In this document: in pieces, positions 34,403 through 42,630 of the stretch
How the letters are laid out: every line of letters begins with the position of its first letter
How positions within the stretch are numbered: position 1 is the first letter of the stretch
NCBI GenBank assembly: GCA_002409625.1
Contig: DHNY01000014.1
Span: 6,807-70,806 of the forward strand
Reading direction: 5' to 3'
Origin: Anaerolineaceae bacterium UBA5404
GTDB lineage: Bacteria > Chloroflexota > Anaerolineae > Anaerolineales > Anaerolineaceae
DNA: 64,000 nt
Made by a program: the position numbers and the translations under genes
The notes under the pieces: generated by a model
Database searches by the model: none
The model's input: the letters and a program-made list of their open reading frames with translations, nothing else
What the model was told of the DNA's origin: nothing

Positions 34403-34924
34403 ATGGCAAAATCCAGACATTCAAAACGCAACCCAATTGGGTTCACTGATCTCATTGGTGCTTCAGGCATCAGCAAGACTGATCCGCGCATTCAAGCTAA
34501 TGGCGCGGTGGATGAGGCGAGCTCATCGTTAGGTTTAGCACGCGCTTTTATGCAGAACAAAGACCATGCAGCTGTCTTAAAGCAATGCCAGGCAGACCTT
34601 TCAAATTTGATGGGATTTATCGCCAGTGTGAATACCGGACAAAGCTTCTTTGTGATTGGCGATGATTATTTTGAAAAAGAATTAGAAACTTTGGAACAGG
34701 TTTTGTTTAAGTTTGAAGCGGAGACCGAATTCCCCAAAGCTTTTGTATTCCCTGGCGATCATCCTGCTGAAGCCGCGCTTAACATGGCGCGTACCGTGGT
34801 AAGACGAGCTGAAAGGGTACTGATTTCCTTTTTTGCGGATGAAGATATAAAAAGAGAAGCGGTTTTGCAATATTTAAACCGCCTCTCAAGTTTGTGTTAT
34901 GTGTTGAGCTTAATCGAAGCTTAA
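34403..34924 (+). CDS. PduO-type cob(I)alamin adenosyltransferase, divergent N-terminus
   Basis: 173 residues. The PduO/MMAB hallmarks in the middle and C-terminal helices are present: ANGAVDEASSSLGLAR (GxVDE block), NMARTVVRRAERVL (RRAER) and LQYLNRLSSLCYVLSLIE (YLNRLS). These make the five-helix bundle that turns cob(I)alamin into adenosylcobalamin. The ATP-binding N-terminal motif, usually TxxGDxGxT, is reduced to NPIGFTDL, so ATP binding may be altered or the protein may have a different role. AGGAG precedes the ATG. The enzyme would serve the methylmalonyl-CoA mutase B12 subunit encoded at 13270. Confidence 0.7.
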   Translation: MAKSRHSKRNPIGFTDLIGASGISKTDPRIQANGAVDEASSSLGLARAFMQNKDHAAVLKQCQADLSNLMGFIASVNTGQSFFVIGDDYFEKELETLEQVLFKFEAETEFPKAFVFPGDHPAEAALNMARTVVRRAERVLISFFADEDIKREAVLQYLNRLSSLCYVLSLIEA

Positions 34925-34949
34925 ATGCGCTTATTTCCTCAACCGGATG

Positions 34950-35618
34950 CTAATTTCCAGAACTTAAAGCAGCTTCAACTGTACTATTAAGTGAGTCTCT
35001 GTAGACGAGCTTACCATTGACGATAAAACTGGGTGTGCCGGTTACGTTGTAGCCCTCAGCCAGGTTTTTTGTTGCGGAAATATAACCTGGAATTTCTTGC
35101 TTTTTCATACAAGCATCAAATTCATCCATGTCCGCACCAGCCCGTTTGGCATAAACACGCTCTTTTCCATCGGCGAGGTCATTTGCGCTAAAAACGCTTT
35201 TGAAAACCTCATTTTTATAGGCAAAATAGACATCTTGTTCCGCGGTGCAGTAAGCTGCCATTGAGGCTTTGTAGGTTAAATCTGTTTCACTCCAAGGATA
35301 GGGATAAGAAGTGTAATAGACCTTGCCAGTGTCAACATAGTTCTTAATAAAATCGGGCGCATCATCTATTGCAAAAGCCCTACAATGGCCACACGAGTAA
35401 TTTGAGAATTCTATGACCTTTACCGGTGCCTCAGGATTTCCAAGGCTCATGCCTTTTTCATTTGCGAGGGTTAGCTTTGGTCTCATCACCTGGGTAAGGA
35501 TGATTACAGCGGCTATAACCAAAACAAGTCCCAGGATAATGATAGTTGTCAGAGTGTTTCTTTTCTTTTGTTTTTCTTTTTGCGAGCGAATGTGTTCACG
35601 TTCACTGATTGTCATCAT
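34950..35618 (-). CDS. DsbA-family thiol-disulfide oxidoreductase, membrane anchored
   Basis: 222 residues. A basic N-terminus is followed by one span (TTIIILGLVLVIAAVIILTQ) and an extracytoplasmic thioredoxin fold. The active site is NYSCGHCRAFA (CGHC) near residue 76. The DsbA-like helical insert follows, and then the cis-proline loop VTGTPSFIVNGKLV. The sequence KVIEFSNYSCGHC is typical of the DsbA/BdbD group in single-membrane bacteria. It probably forms disulfides in secreted proteins; no DsbB or VKOR partner is adjacent. Converges on the adenosyltransferase gene. Confidence 0.88.
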   Translation of the reverse strand: MMTISEREHIRSQKEKQKKRNTLTTIIILGLVLVIAAVIILTQVMRPKLTLANEKGMSLGNPEAPVKVIEFSNYSCGHCRAFAIDDAPDFIKNYVDTGKVYYTSYPYPWSETDLTYKASMAAYCTAEQDVYFAYKNEVFKSVFSANDLADGKERVYAKRAGADMDEFDACMKKQEIPGYISATKNLAEGYNVTGTPSFIVNGKLVYRDSLNSTVEAALSSGN

Positions 35619-35651
35619 AAACCTCTTTTTAAAAATTCGTTAGTGGGGGAA

Positions 35652-36530
35652 TTATAGCTGAAAGGTGGAATCATTCACAGATAAAGCGTAGACAGGCAAG
35701 CTATCTCTTGCTTGGGTAAAGCCAAGCCCTTCATAGGCGGCTAAGGATTGAAGGTTATCAGCATTGGTGTTGACACTAAACTGGTCCACACCTTCTGCAA
35801 GTCCTTCTGCAATCATTTTGCTGACCAAAGCTGGACCATAGCGACGCCCTTGGTATTCCGGATTAACCGCGAGCCTGGAAATATGCTGATTACCGAACAA
35901 TCTTTCAGCGATCAAGTAAGCCATCGCGCTTTCATCTTTCGTCATCAGGTAAGTTTTGGTGCTGGCTTCAAGGCAACCTCGCAGGTTTTCATACCCAAGC
36001 TGCCACATGGGCTGAAAAGCTAATTGATCAATACGGTGGACCGCTTCGAGATTATGGGCACTTATGGCTTGGTATTGAAAATCCCCATCATCTGCGCTTG
36101 AAAGTAGGTTGACTGCTTTGTGCTGCGCTGGATCAAGATGCAAGGTGATAACTTGAGTGGTCAAAGTGAATTGGTTTGCGGCGATTAGTCTTCCGAACCA
36201 TTCAGGTGAACCCAGAGCGTATATATGTGAGACTTTTGCTTTCCTTAGGGCAGGAATTGCCACATTGAGCAGGGATTGGAAGTGTGCTTGGAAATCAGCA
36301 TGTCTTTCGCAAACGTAGTACCTTATCCAGGCATGCTCTGGCACCTCTGGGGCACAGGAAAGCATGGCAGCAATCTCGCCGTTTTCCACCAAAGTGAAAG
36401 CAAAAGGGTCTTGGATTCGGTGCGCTTCACTCACCCAATCCAGGTGCCGGTAATGCAAATGGTAGCCTTTCAGGAAGCTTTCCTGAAGCTTAAAGTCGAG
36501 CGCGTCTGATGGGTAGATGACGAAGGGCAT
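35652..36530 (-). CDS. GNAT family N-acetyltransferase, two-domain
   Basis: 292 residues, about twice the size of a single GNAT domain. The C-terminal half has the acetyl-CoA loop SRLAVNPEYQGRRYGPALVSKM and FSVNTNADNLQSLAAYEGLGF, typical of the catalytic fold. The N-terminal half keeps a degenerate GNAT-like pattern (FTLVENGEIAAMLSCAPEV), so this is probably a tandem-GNAT protein with one active domain. Substrate unknown. It starts three bases after the stop of the upstream amidohydrolase gene, placing it at the end of the pfkB-parA-parB-amidohydrolase operon. Confidence 0.8.
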   Translation of the reverse strand: MPFVIYPSDALDFKLQESFLKGYHLHYRHLDWVSEAHRIQDPFAFTLVENGEIAAMLSCAPEVPEHAWIRYYVCERHADFQAHFQSLLNVAIPALRKAKVSHIYALGSPEWFGRLIAANQFTLTTQVITLHLDPAQHKAVNLLSSADDGDFQYQAISAHNLEAVHRIDQLAFQPMWQLGYENLRGCLEASTKTYLMTKDESAMAYLIAERLFGNQHISRLAVNPEYQGRRYGPALVSKMIAEGLAEGVDQFSVNTNADNLQSLAAYEGLGFTQARDSLPVYALSVNDSTFQL

Positions 36531-36533
36531 ACC

Positions 36534-38129
36534 TTACTTTGAAAAGACCTCTTCGCCAGCGATAAACGTTTTTTCTGGGCTAATCCTGCCAAGCTCTGAG
36601 ACAGACAAGCTGAAAGGATCATCTTTGAGGATGATAAAGTCAGCGTTTGACCCCGGCTTGAGCATACCTGTTTGGGCACTTGTTGCAAAATATTTGGCTG
36701 GGTTCGTGGTCATGGCTGCTAAGGTTTCTTTTAGGCTTAAAGCTTGCTGAGGGTACCAGCCATGTGGTTTTGGCTGGCCGGCAAGGGTTTGGCGACTTAT
36801 GGCAGCATGGAGTGTATGAAATGGATTGGCAGGTTCAACGGGTGCATCGGTGCCAACAAAGAGCTCTGCGCCACTATCCAACAGCGATTTATAGGCATAG
36901 GCATGTTCACAGCGTTTGCCCCAAAGGCGCTCCGCAGTTAGGTAGTCTGAAGTAGCATGCAGGGGTTGAACTGAAGCAATGACGCCTAGTTGTTTAAACC
37001 GCGCTAAATCCTGAGGGTTTAAGGCTTGGATATGCTCAATGCGATGAGGGAATCGTCCGTTTTGCATAGGATGAGGTTCAAGTTTTTGCAAGGCTTCAAT
37101 CGCGTCCAAACAAGTGCGCGCGGCAAGATCGCCAATGGCGTGAATGCTGAGTGACCAGCCATGTTGGCTTGCTTTGTGACCGATTTCTATCATTTCCTCA
37201 CGGCTCATGAGCAGCATGCCACGGTTGGTGCTTTTTTCGTAGGGTTCCAGCATGGCAGCACTTTGTGGTCCTAAAGCGCCATCCGCGAAAAGCTTGAGCC
37301 AGCCAGGACTGAGAAATGGCGCGGCTTGGAGCTTTTTATGCCAGTTTTCGCTGATAATACGGTCAAAGTTTTCCATGCGTGCGAGTTTGGTCACGCGCAA
37401 GCGCAGTTTGTCCTGCGTTGCCAGGTCCAAAAAAGCCTGTGCCGATGCAATACCGTCAAAATCATGCACGGCGCTAATGCCCAGGCTGTGCAAATGTGTT
37501 TGGGTTTTGAGTAAATCCTGGGCTAACTGACTGGGTGTGGCGTCTGGGATGTGTTTGCTCACGCTTGAAATGGCATATTCCAGTAAAATGCCGTTTGGAC
37601 TCCCGTCCTGGTGGCGTAAAAAGGTGCCCGCTTCAGGATCGGGACTGTTGGCATGGATGCCAGCCAAGCGCATTGCCATTGTGTTTGTCCAGGCAGCGTG
37701 CAATGATTTGGCGTGTATTAAAACGGGATTGTTGGGTGAGACCGCGTCCAATTCCTGGGCGGTTCCATATTCAGGTGGTTGCCAGTCGTTTTGGTTGAAG
37801 CCGTATCCGATGATCCATTCACCCGCGGCTACTTGATCTGCCCTTTGTTTAATAGCTTGCAGAATTTCTTGTTTGCTCAATCCCTCACAATTGACAGCAG
37901 CAAGTTGTTTGCTGAGTTGCTCAACGTGGATGTGGGCATCGCATAAACCAGGCCAAACCGTCATGCCCGCCAGGTCATGTTTTTTGGTGCTAGTGTTACA
38001 GATGTTTAGGATGTCTTGATTTGTGCCGGCATGTTCAACTAAGCCGTTATTAACGATCAAAGCTTGCACAGGCTGGCTGTGCCAATCGGTATAGATTTTT
38101 GCGTTTAGCAGGGCAATTGAATTAGTCAT
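36534..38129 (-). CDS. YtcJ-like amidohydrolase (Amidohydro_3)
   Basis: 531 residues of the YtcJ branch. The metal-binding strand is VWPGLCDAHIHVEQLS with an intact HxH. Further marks are YGFNQNDW, ALGPQSAAMLEPYE, the strand 5/6 pair WSLSIHAIGDLAAR and HRIEHIQALNPQDL, and the strand 8 aspartate FVGTDAPVEPANPFHT. The family hydrolyses amide or imidate bonds of unknown substrates. The start at 38129 lies in an 8-bp overlap with parB (ATGACTAA); a start 13 codons upstream would lie deeper in parB. The presence of this enzyme in a partition operon has no obvious functional reason. Confidence 0.88.
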   Translation of the reverse strand: MTNSIALLNAKIYTDWHSQPVQALIVNNGLVEHAGTNQDILNICNTSTKKHDLAGMTVWPGLCDAHIHVEQLSKQLAAVNCEGLSKQEILQAIKQRADQVAAGEWIIGYGFNQNDWQPPEYGTAQELDAVSPNNPVLIHAKSLHAAWTNTMAMRLAGIHANSPDPEAGTFLRHQDGSPNGILLEYAISSVSKHIPDATPSQLAQDLLKTQTHLHSLGISAVHDFDGIASAQAFLDLATQDKLRLRVTKLARMENFDRIISENWHKKLQAAPFLSPGWLKLFADGALGPQSAAMLEPYEKSTNRGMLLMSREEMIEIGHKASQHGWSLSIHAIGDLAARTCLDAIEALQKLEPHPMQNGRFPHRIEHIQALNPQDLARFKQLGVIASVQPLHATSDYLTAERLWGKRCEHAYAYKSLLDSGAELFVGTDAPVEPANPFHTLHAAISRQTLAGQPKPHGWYPQQALSLKETLAAMTTNPAKYFATSAQTGMLKPGSNADFIILKDDPFSLSVSELGRISPEKTFIAGEEVFSK

Positions 38130-38991
38130 ATAAGCCAAAGCGATCGGTGATAGCGTTGAGCTCTTCATCCGAGTAGAAGAATATGGTTATTGAGCCACCG
38201 TTTTTGCTTTTCACCAGGTTTACCTTGGTGTGGAAGTGTTGACGGAGTTCATTTTCAAGCGATTCAAGTTCCGGACTACGCTCAGGTCGGACAGTTTTTA
38301 CGGAGCCACGCCCGAGGGTCTTGTTGACTAAAAGCTCTGTTTGGCGGACGTTGAGTCCAAGCGAAATGACCGTTTCCATGGTGTTTTCCATCATCCTGGC
38401 ATTAGGCAAAGCCAGCAGTGCGCGGGCGTGTCCTTCGCTTAAAGTCCCACCCAAAACGGCTTGTTGTACCAAAGTGGGCAGGTTGAGCAAACGCAAGGTA
38501 TTAGTAACGGTAACGCGGCTTTTGCCAACCCGTTGAGCGACATCTTCGTGAGTCAATGAAAAATCATCAATCAAGCGTTGAAAAGCACGGGCACGTTCCA
38601 AAGGGTTGAGGTCTTCGCGTTGCACGTTTTCAATGATGGCAAATTCGAGTTGTTCTTGTTCGCTGGCAGTGCGCACAATGGCGGGAACTTCTTTTAAGCC
38701 GGCTATTTTTGAGGCTCTTAGCCGTCTTTCGCCAGCGATGAGCGTGTAACGGTTGGGTCCATCACTGATTACAATCAAAGGTTGAATAACGCCATGTTCG
38801 TGAATGGAGCTTGCCAATTCCTCAAGGTTTTCCTGATTAAAACTCTTACGCGGTTGATGGGGATTCGGTCTGATTTGATTAATGGGAATCAAAGGGATTT
38901 GACCAGTAGGTTGACTCACTTCATTAGGGTCTTCTTGCCAGCCAGGAATTAATGCCCCTAAACCTTTTCCAAGTCCTGTTGTTTTAGCCAT
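38122..38991 (-). CDS. parB: chromosome partitioning protein ParB
   Basis: 289 residues from MAKTTGLGKGLGALIPG, the classic chromosomal ParB opening. The ParB/Srx domain has IRPNPHQPRKSFNQENLEEL and the CTP-binding/arginine motif LIAGERRLRASKIAGL. A helix-turn-helix follows (THEDVAQRVGKSRVTVTNTL), then a C-terminal dimerisation part. It binds parS sites and slides as a CTP clamp; no parS-like TGTTTCACGTGAAACA was seen in the window. The start at 38991 lies within an 8-bp overlap with parA (ATGGCTAA). Confidence 0.94.
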   Translation of the reverse strand: MAKTTGLGKGLGALIPGWQEDPNEVSQPTGQIPLIPINQIRPNPHQPRKSFNQENLEELASSIHEHGVIQPLIVISDGPNRYTLIAGERRLRASKIAGLKEVPAIVRTASEQEQLEFAIIENVQREDLNPLERARAFQRLIDDFSLTHEDVAQRVGKSRVTVTNTLRLLNLPTLVQQAVLGGTLSEGHARALLALPNARMMENTMETVISLGLNVRQTELLVNKTLGRGSVKTVRPERSPELESLENELRQHFHTKVNLVKSKNGGSITIFFYSDEELNAITDRFGLYD

Positions 38992-39781
38992 TTTTGTTCT
39001 CCGTAATGATTTCAAAGCCATCCTGGGTCATGATTTCTTTTGCCAGGGAGTCATAAGCCTTTGCGCCGGTTGATTCTGGCGCGTAAAAAGAAATGGGCAT
39101 CCCAAAGCTAGGTGCTTCGGCCAAGCGCACACTGCGTGGAATGTAAGTTTCAAATACCTGTTCAGGGAAGAATTTTTGAACCTCGGCGCGCACGTCTGCG
39201 CTCAAATTGGTACGACCGTCAAACATGGTCAATAAAACCCCGCGAATCTGAAGATCTGGGAAGAGGTTTTGACGAATGCGTTGCAAAGTTTGGGTGAGTT
39301 GACCTAAGCCTTCAAGGGCGAGATATTCACATTGAACCGGAATGAGCACGCCATCCTTGGCTGCAATCAAACCGTTCAAGGTGAGCAAACCCAAGGAAGG
39401 TGGGCAGTCGATGATGATATAGTCGTAGCGGTCAGTGAGCGTATCGATAACGTTTTTGAGCCGTTTTTCGCGGTCTGAAAGGTCAATGAGTTCGATTTCA
39501 GCACCAGAAAGGTTGACTGTTGATGGGATGAGGGATATTTTGTAACGCGGGTGATGCAAAATAATTTCGTTGACATTACCGGTGCCGATGAGCAATTCAT
39601 AAGTGCCGGCATTGAGTTTTTGTCTTTCAACACCAAGGCTGGCGGTTGCATTGGCTTGCGGATCGAGGTCCACAATCAGCACACGCATGCCCAGTTCACC
39701 CAGTTTTGCGGCAAGGTTGATGCTTGTGGTGGTTTTGCCAACGCCACCTTTTTGGTTTACAACGGTGTAAATTTTAGCCAT
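38984..39781 (-). CDS. parA: chromosome partitioning ATPase ParA/Soj
   Basis: 265 residues. The deviant Walker A is VVNQKGGVGKTTTSINLAA with the signature lysine. The switch regions are VLIVDLDPQANATASLGV and YIIIDCPPSLGLLTLNGL. Full length for chromosomal Soj. It drives origin segregation with ParB. The start overlaps the pfkB stop by 8 bp (ATGGCTAA), as at the next junction. This chromosomal par pair is here separated from gidB/rsmG and mnmG, its usual neighbours in many bacteria. Confidence 0.94.
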   Translation of the reverse strand: MAKIYTVVNQKGGVGKTTTSINLAAKLGELGMRVLIVDLDPQANATASLGVERQKLNAGTYELLIGTGNVNEIILHHPRYKISLIPSTVNLSGAEIELIDLSDREKRLKNVIDTLTDRYDYIIIDCPPSLGLLTLNGLIAAKDGVLIPVQCEYLALEGLGQLTQTLQRIRQNLFPDLQIRGVLLTMFDGRTNLSADVRAEVQKFFPEQVFETYIPRSVRLAEAPSFGMPISFYAPESTGAKAYDSLAKEIMTQDGFEIITENKNG

Positions 39782-40616
39782 ACACAGCCTGTTCTAAAGC
39801 CAGTTGATGGGCTTTTTGGATTTCTTCTTGATTGGGAACGCCCGTGAGACCTTTTCGGGTGATGGATCGACTGGCGAGCTCCACCGCGAAACGCGCTGCT
39901 TGCCAGGCATTTTGATGATGCCAGAGGTGATGAAAAAAGCAAGCTGCAAAGATGTCGCCCGAGCCGGTATCGTCGATAAGCTCAGTTTTGGGTGCCGGAA
40001 AATGATGCTTTGTGCCACCAAAAAAGACTTGCGCGCCGTTTTCCCGATCGGTGACAACCAGAGTTGGGACTAGTTTGGCGAGCCGCTCTGCCTCTGCCAG
40101 GTCGCCTTGAAGGTCTTCTTTGCTAAGGACAACGGCATGCGCATAGCTAAGCCATTTGTCGAGACCTTGCAGTGTTTTTGGGATGATTTTACCGGATTCA
40201 TCCACATCGCGCATCCAACCTTGTGGGGTAAGGCAGCGCAGGCTGGTGGGAAACATCGCCAGCATAGCCGGGTCAACATCATCGAAGACTGGTGCGATGT
40301 GGACAATGGCTGGGTTTGCCCATTGGTCTGGAAGCATCTGGGGCACGAGCTTTTTTGCCTGGCTGAAAAGGTATTGCAACCGACCGCTTTCGCTGGAAAT
40401 ATTGCGAAATTGGCTTGTCTTTTCCGCTTCAAGAATCTCTAAAGGAATGCTTTTGATGACCTCAAGCGAGGTGGTTTTGGCACAACTGCTTAAAATGGCG
40501 GCTTTGTGACCAAGGGCTTGCGCGGTTAACCCGGAATATGCCACGGTTCCACCAAGCGCGACGCTGCCATCGGCTTGAAGGTCTTCAGTAAGATGACCAA
40601 TTAAAAGATAGTCCAT
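39774..40616 (-). CDS. PfkB/ribokinase-family carbohydrate kinase
   Basis: 280 residues from MDYLLIGHLTEDL. Ribokinase-fold features are VALGGTVAYSGLTAQALG (the N-terminal substrate lid region) and TELIDDTGSGDIFAACFF (the GD catalytic-base and anion-hole motif). The C-terminal helix is typical. The sugar or nucleoside substrate is not clear. A start eight codons further upstream (40640) is possible; neither has a convincing Shine-Dalgarno at the right distance. A -10 TATAAT lies at 40675-40680. First gene of the pfkB-parA-parB-amidohydrolase-GNAT operon. Confidence 0.82.
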   Translation of the reverse strand: MDYLLIGHLTEDLQADGSVALGGTVAYSGLTAQALGHKAAILSSCAKTTSLEVIKSIPLEILEAEKTSQFRNISSESGRLQYLFSQAKKLVPQMLPDQWANPAIVHIAPVFDDVDPAMLAMFPTSLRCLTPQGWMRDVDESGKIIPKTLQGLDKWLSYAHAVVLSKEDLQGDLAEAERLAKLVPTLVVTDRENGAQVFFGGTKHHFPAPKTELIDDTGSGDIFAACFFHHLWHHQNAWQAARFAVELASRSITRKGLTGVPNQEEIQKAHQLALEQAVYG

Positions 40617-40674
40617 GATATCCAGGTTTAATACGCACATAAACAGAGCTCTTAGAGCCCTCCTCGAAAGGAAA

Positions 40675-40680
40675 ATTATA
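40675..40680 (-). promoter_or_regulatory. -10 box of the pfkB-parAB operon
   Basis: TATAAT on the minus strand, 34 nt before ATG 40640 and 58 nt before ATG 40616. An inverted repeat ATGAAACCC (40683-40691) / GGGTTTCAT (40719-40727) flanks the upstream side and could hold the -35 region within its loop. Confidence 0.45.
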
Positions 40681-40759
40681 GCATGAAACCCAAGCGAATT
40701 TACGATATTATCGGTTTAGGGTTTCATATGAGCGCGAAAAGGGTAGCTTAAAAAAGTAA

Positions 40760-40785
40760 AAGAGCTGGTTTTTGTGCCAGCTCTT
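40760..40785 (-). terminator. terminator of the RsbW-RsbU-macro-vWA operon
   Basis: Perfect 9-bp stem AAGAGCTGG / CCAGCTCTT, 8-nt loop. On the minus strand it is followed by TTTACTTTTTTAAG. It lies 52 bp beyond the vWA stop codon. Confidence 0.75.
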
Positions 40786-40837
40786 AATCTTTACCCCCAT
40801 TTTTACTTGAATGTGCTTGTTTAGCTTGGTTAGGTGC

Positions 40838-41485
40838 TTATTTCCCGCGTTGTTTGTGGTCTTTGCGGATTTCATCAAAGGCATCTTCAGGCACTTGACC
40901 CGTCTTGCGAAATTTTTCCACCGTATAACTCATCACCTTGAAATTCAGGTTGGTGCCTTTCCGATCAGGCACATAATTCATTGCGCGGTCTGCGGATACA
41001 CCATAATGACTGGCGGTTTCAACGGCATCAATATTCGCACCCAGGAAGATGAATTCCCAGCCATATTTTGTTTTTTGCTCCTCAATCATGGACTTGATTT
41101 TTTGTGATGAGTACTCACGACTGGCGTTTTCCATACCATCTGTAATAATCACAAAAATAACTTTGGGAGCCTGATCCTCTTTAGCCGTGTATTTTGCAAC
41201 CCTGATGATCTTTTGTAAGGTTATGCCAATGGCATCAAGTAAGGCTGTGGATCCCCCAACGTAGTAATCCTTTTCCGTAATTGGATTGACGGCTTGGATG
41301 TCGATGCGATCGTGCAAGAGTTCAAACTTGTTGTCAAAAAGCACGGTTGTGATGCGGCATTCATCATCCAAGGCTTTTTGTTTGTTGAGCATACTGTTGA
41401 AGCCACCAATGGTATCGCTCTCTAAGCCTCCCATAGATCCGCTTTTGTCTAAGATGAAGACAAGTTCTGTTGATGTTTTAGTCAT
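40838..41485 (-). CDS. von Willebrand factor A domain protein (TerY-like)
   Basis: 215 residues, a single cytosolic vWA domain. The MIDAS metal site is complete: FILDKSGSMGG (DxSxS), the GGSTALLDAIG threonine and FVIITDGMENAS (the TDG aspartate). After the core, KTKYGWEFIFLGANIDAVET and YTVEKFRKTG match the YfbK/TerY-like group linked to stress and tellurite-associated systems. No transmembrane segment. The start at 41485 has AAGGAG at the right distance; the ATG two codons earlier is too close to it. It lies 94 bp (with a hairpin) after the macro-domain gene. Confidence 0.82.
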   Translation of the reverse strand: MTKTSTELVFILDKSGSMGGLESDTIGGFNSMLNKQKALDDECRITTVLFDNKFELLHDRIDIQAVNPITEKDYYVGGSTALLDAIGITLQKIIRVAKYTAKEDQAPKVIFVIITDGMENASREYSSQKIKSMIEEQKTKYGWEFIFLGANIDAVETASHYGVSADRAMNYVPDRKGTNLNFKVMSYTVEKFRKTGQVPEDAFDEIRKDHKQRGK

Positions 41486-41543
41486 TTTCATATCTCCTTT
41501 TCAGCTTGATGCTCTTAATATACAGCTAAAGGAAATGGAAATG

Positions 41544-41560
41544 GTCGCTTGAAAAGCGAC
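41544..41560 (+). terminator. hairpin between the macro and vWA genes
   Basis: GTCGCTT / AAGCGAC stem with a 3-nt loop, followed by ATTTTTA on the plus strand. Both flanking genes run on the minus strand, so it would stop antisense transcripts. On the message itself it may be a processing or attenuation hairpin. Confidence 0.4.
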
Positions 41561-41585
41561 ATTTTTAGCCAGGTTTCAATTGGGT

Positions 41586-42602
41586 TTAGGAGCCGAGCAT
41601 GGCTTGGTCGTATGCATAGAGGGCTTCGTTAATTTGGTAAATATCGTAATTGCGGTTAATGATGAAGTATTCGATGATGACATCAGATTTTTGGCTGCGC
41701 GATAGCGTGTAGCCAGCTTTTTTTAGCAGGGCGTCTGTTTCTTCAAGGTTGAGTTCTAATCCAACAGCCAATGCCAGGGCGGTGCGTTTACTGGGTGTAT
41801 ATTGCTCTGAACTTCTGATTTTGGAGAAGAGCTTGCGATCAATATTTGCCCTTTTGTAAACTTCTACGTCCGTTTTACCTTTGGCATCAATCAAACGTAA
41901 TAATGAGGTTGAAAAAGGTTCATCGAGTTCGTTAAGGATTTCGTCAATGTCTTTTTCCTTTATACCTTTGTCATGATAAGGTGCCCCCATTTTTGGGCGG
42001 ATGTGATCCCGCTCCAGATTTTCTAACTTGGAAAGCGCTTGATAAACATTTATAAGAGGGAAAGACTTGTCTTCAAAATAGCGCTTGAGATAGTGTTTGA
42101 TATCCGATAGCAGTCTTTGATTCGCTGGAACAGGGGTGCCGTCAAAGAGAACCAGATAGACGCTTAGATCGTTGTTCTCAAGAAAATTCTGAATGGTGTC
42201 TTTTGCTACTTTCAAGGCATCTTGCTTTGGATAACCATAAATGCCACTTGAAATGAGTGGAAAGGCGATGCTTTCGAGCCCTTGCTCGATTGCCAGCTTC
42301 ATGGCGCTTAGGTAGGTAGTAGACAAGAGCTGGGCACTGGTTTGAGGATCTTTAGGGTCGTAAATTGGACCTGCCGCATGGATGATATGTTTTGCAGGCA
42401 AGTCAAATCCTGGGGTGATCACCGCTTCACCGGTCTCGATGGGCGCGAGTTTGTCGCAGGTTTCTTGCAATTTTTGAGCGCCGGCTTTTTTGAATATACT
42501 GCCACACACACCACCGCCCATTTGCAAATCCCGATTTGCAGCGTTGACGATGGCACCGACTTCCATCAAGGTAATATCTTTTTTGATGATGTAAAAAGGC
42601 AT
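41586..42602 (-). CDS. macro-domain protein with C-terminal helical DNA/RNA-binding-like region
   Basis: 338 residues. Residues 1-170 form a macro domain that binds ADP-ribose: DITLMEVGAIVNAANRDLQM, the Gly-rich GGGVCGSIFKKAG, and the phosphate loop FPLISSGIYGYPKQDAL. A linker follows, then a mostly helical region from about 225, with a segment RKLFSKIRSSEQYTPSKRT and ALAVGLELNLEETDALLKKA. This recurs in other bacterial macro and HTH proteins and looks like an XRE-type helix-turn-helix. It could remove ADP-ribose from proteins or nucleic acids, or sense ADP-ribose to control transcription. GAGGG precedes the start, 28 bp after the phosphatase gene. Confidence 0.82.
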   Translation of the reverse strand: MPFYIIKKDITLMEVGAIVNAANRDLQMGGGVCGSIFKKAGAQKLQETCDKLAPIETGEAVITPGFDLPAKHIIHAAGPIYDPKDPQTSAQLLSTTYLSAMKLAIEQGLESIAFPLISSGIYGYPKQDALKVAKDTIQNFLENNDLSVYLVLFDGTPVPANQRLLSDIKHYLKRYFEDKSFPLINVYQALSKLENLERDHIRPKMGAPYHDKGIKEKDIDEILNELDEPFSTSLLRLIDAKGKTDVEVYKRANIDRKLFSKIRSSEQYTPSKRTALALAVGLELNLEETDALLKKAGYTLSRSQKSDVIIEYFIINRNYDIYQINEALYAYDQAMLGS

Positions 42603-42630
42603 TCAAATCCCTCAAAAAGTGTTTGAAAAG

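Noticed and set aside
28338..40680. Possible replication origin suggested by recF, parAB and rnpB
   Set aside because: No dnaA, dnaN or cluster of DnaA boxes was seen; only isolated TTATCCAC-like matches such as near 545.
40683..40727. Inverted repeat near parA/parB considered as a parS site
   Set aside because: parS is a compact 16-bp palindrome (TGTTTCACGTGAAACA-like); these arms are 27 bp apart and lack the CACGTG centre.
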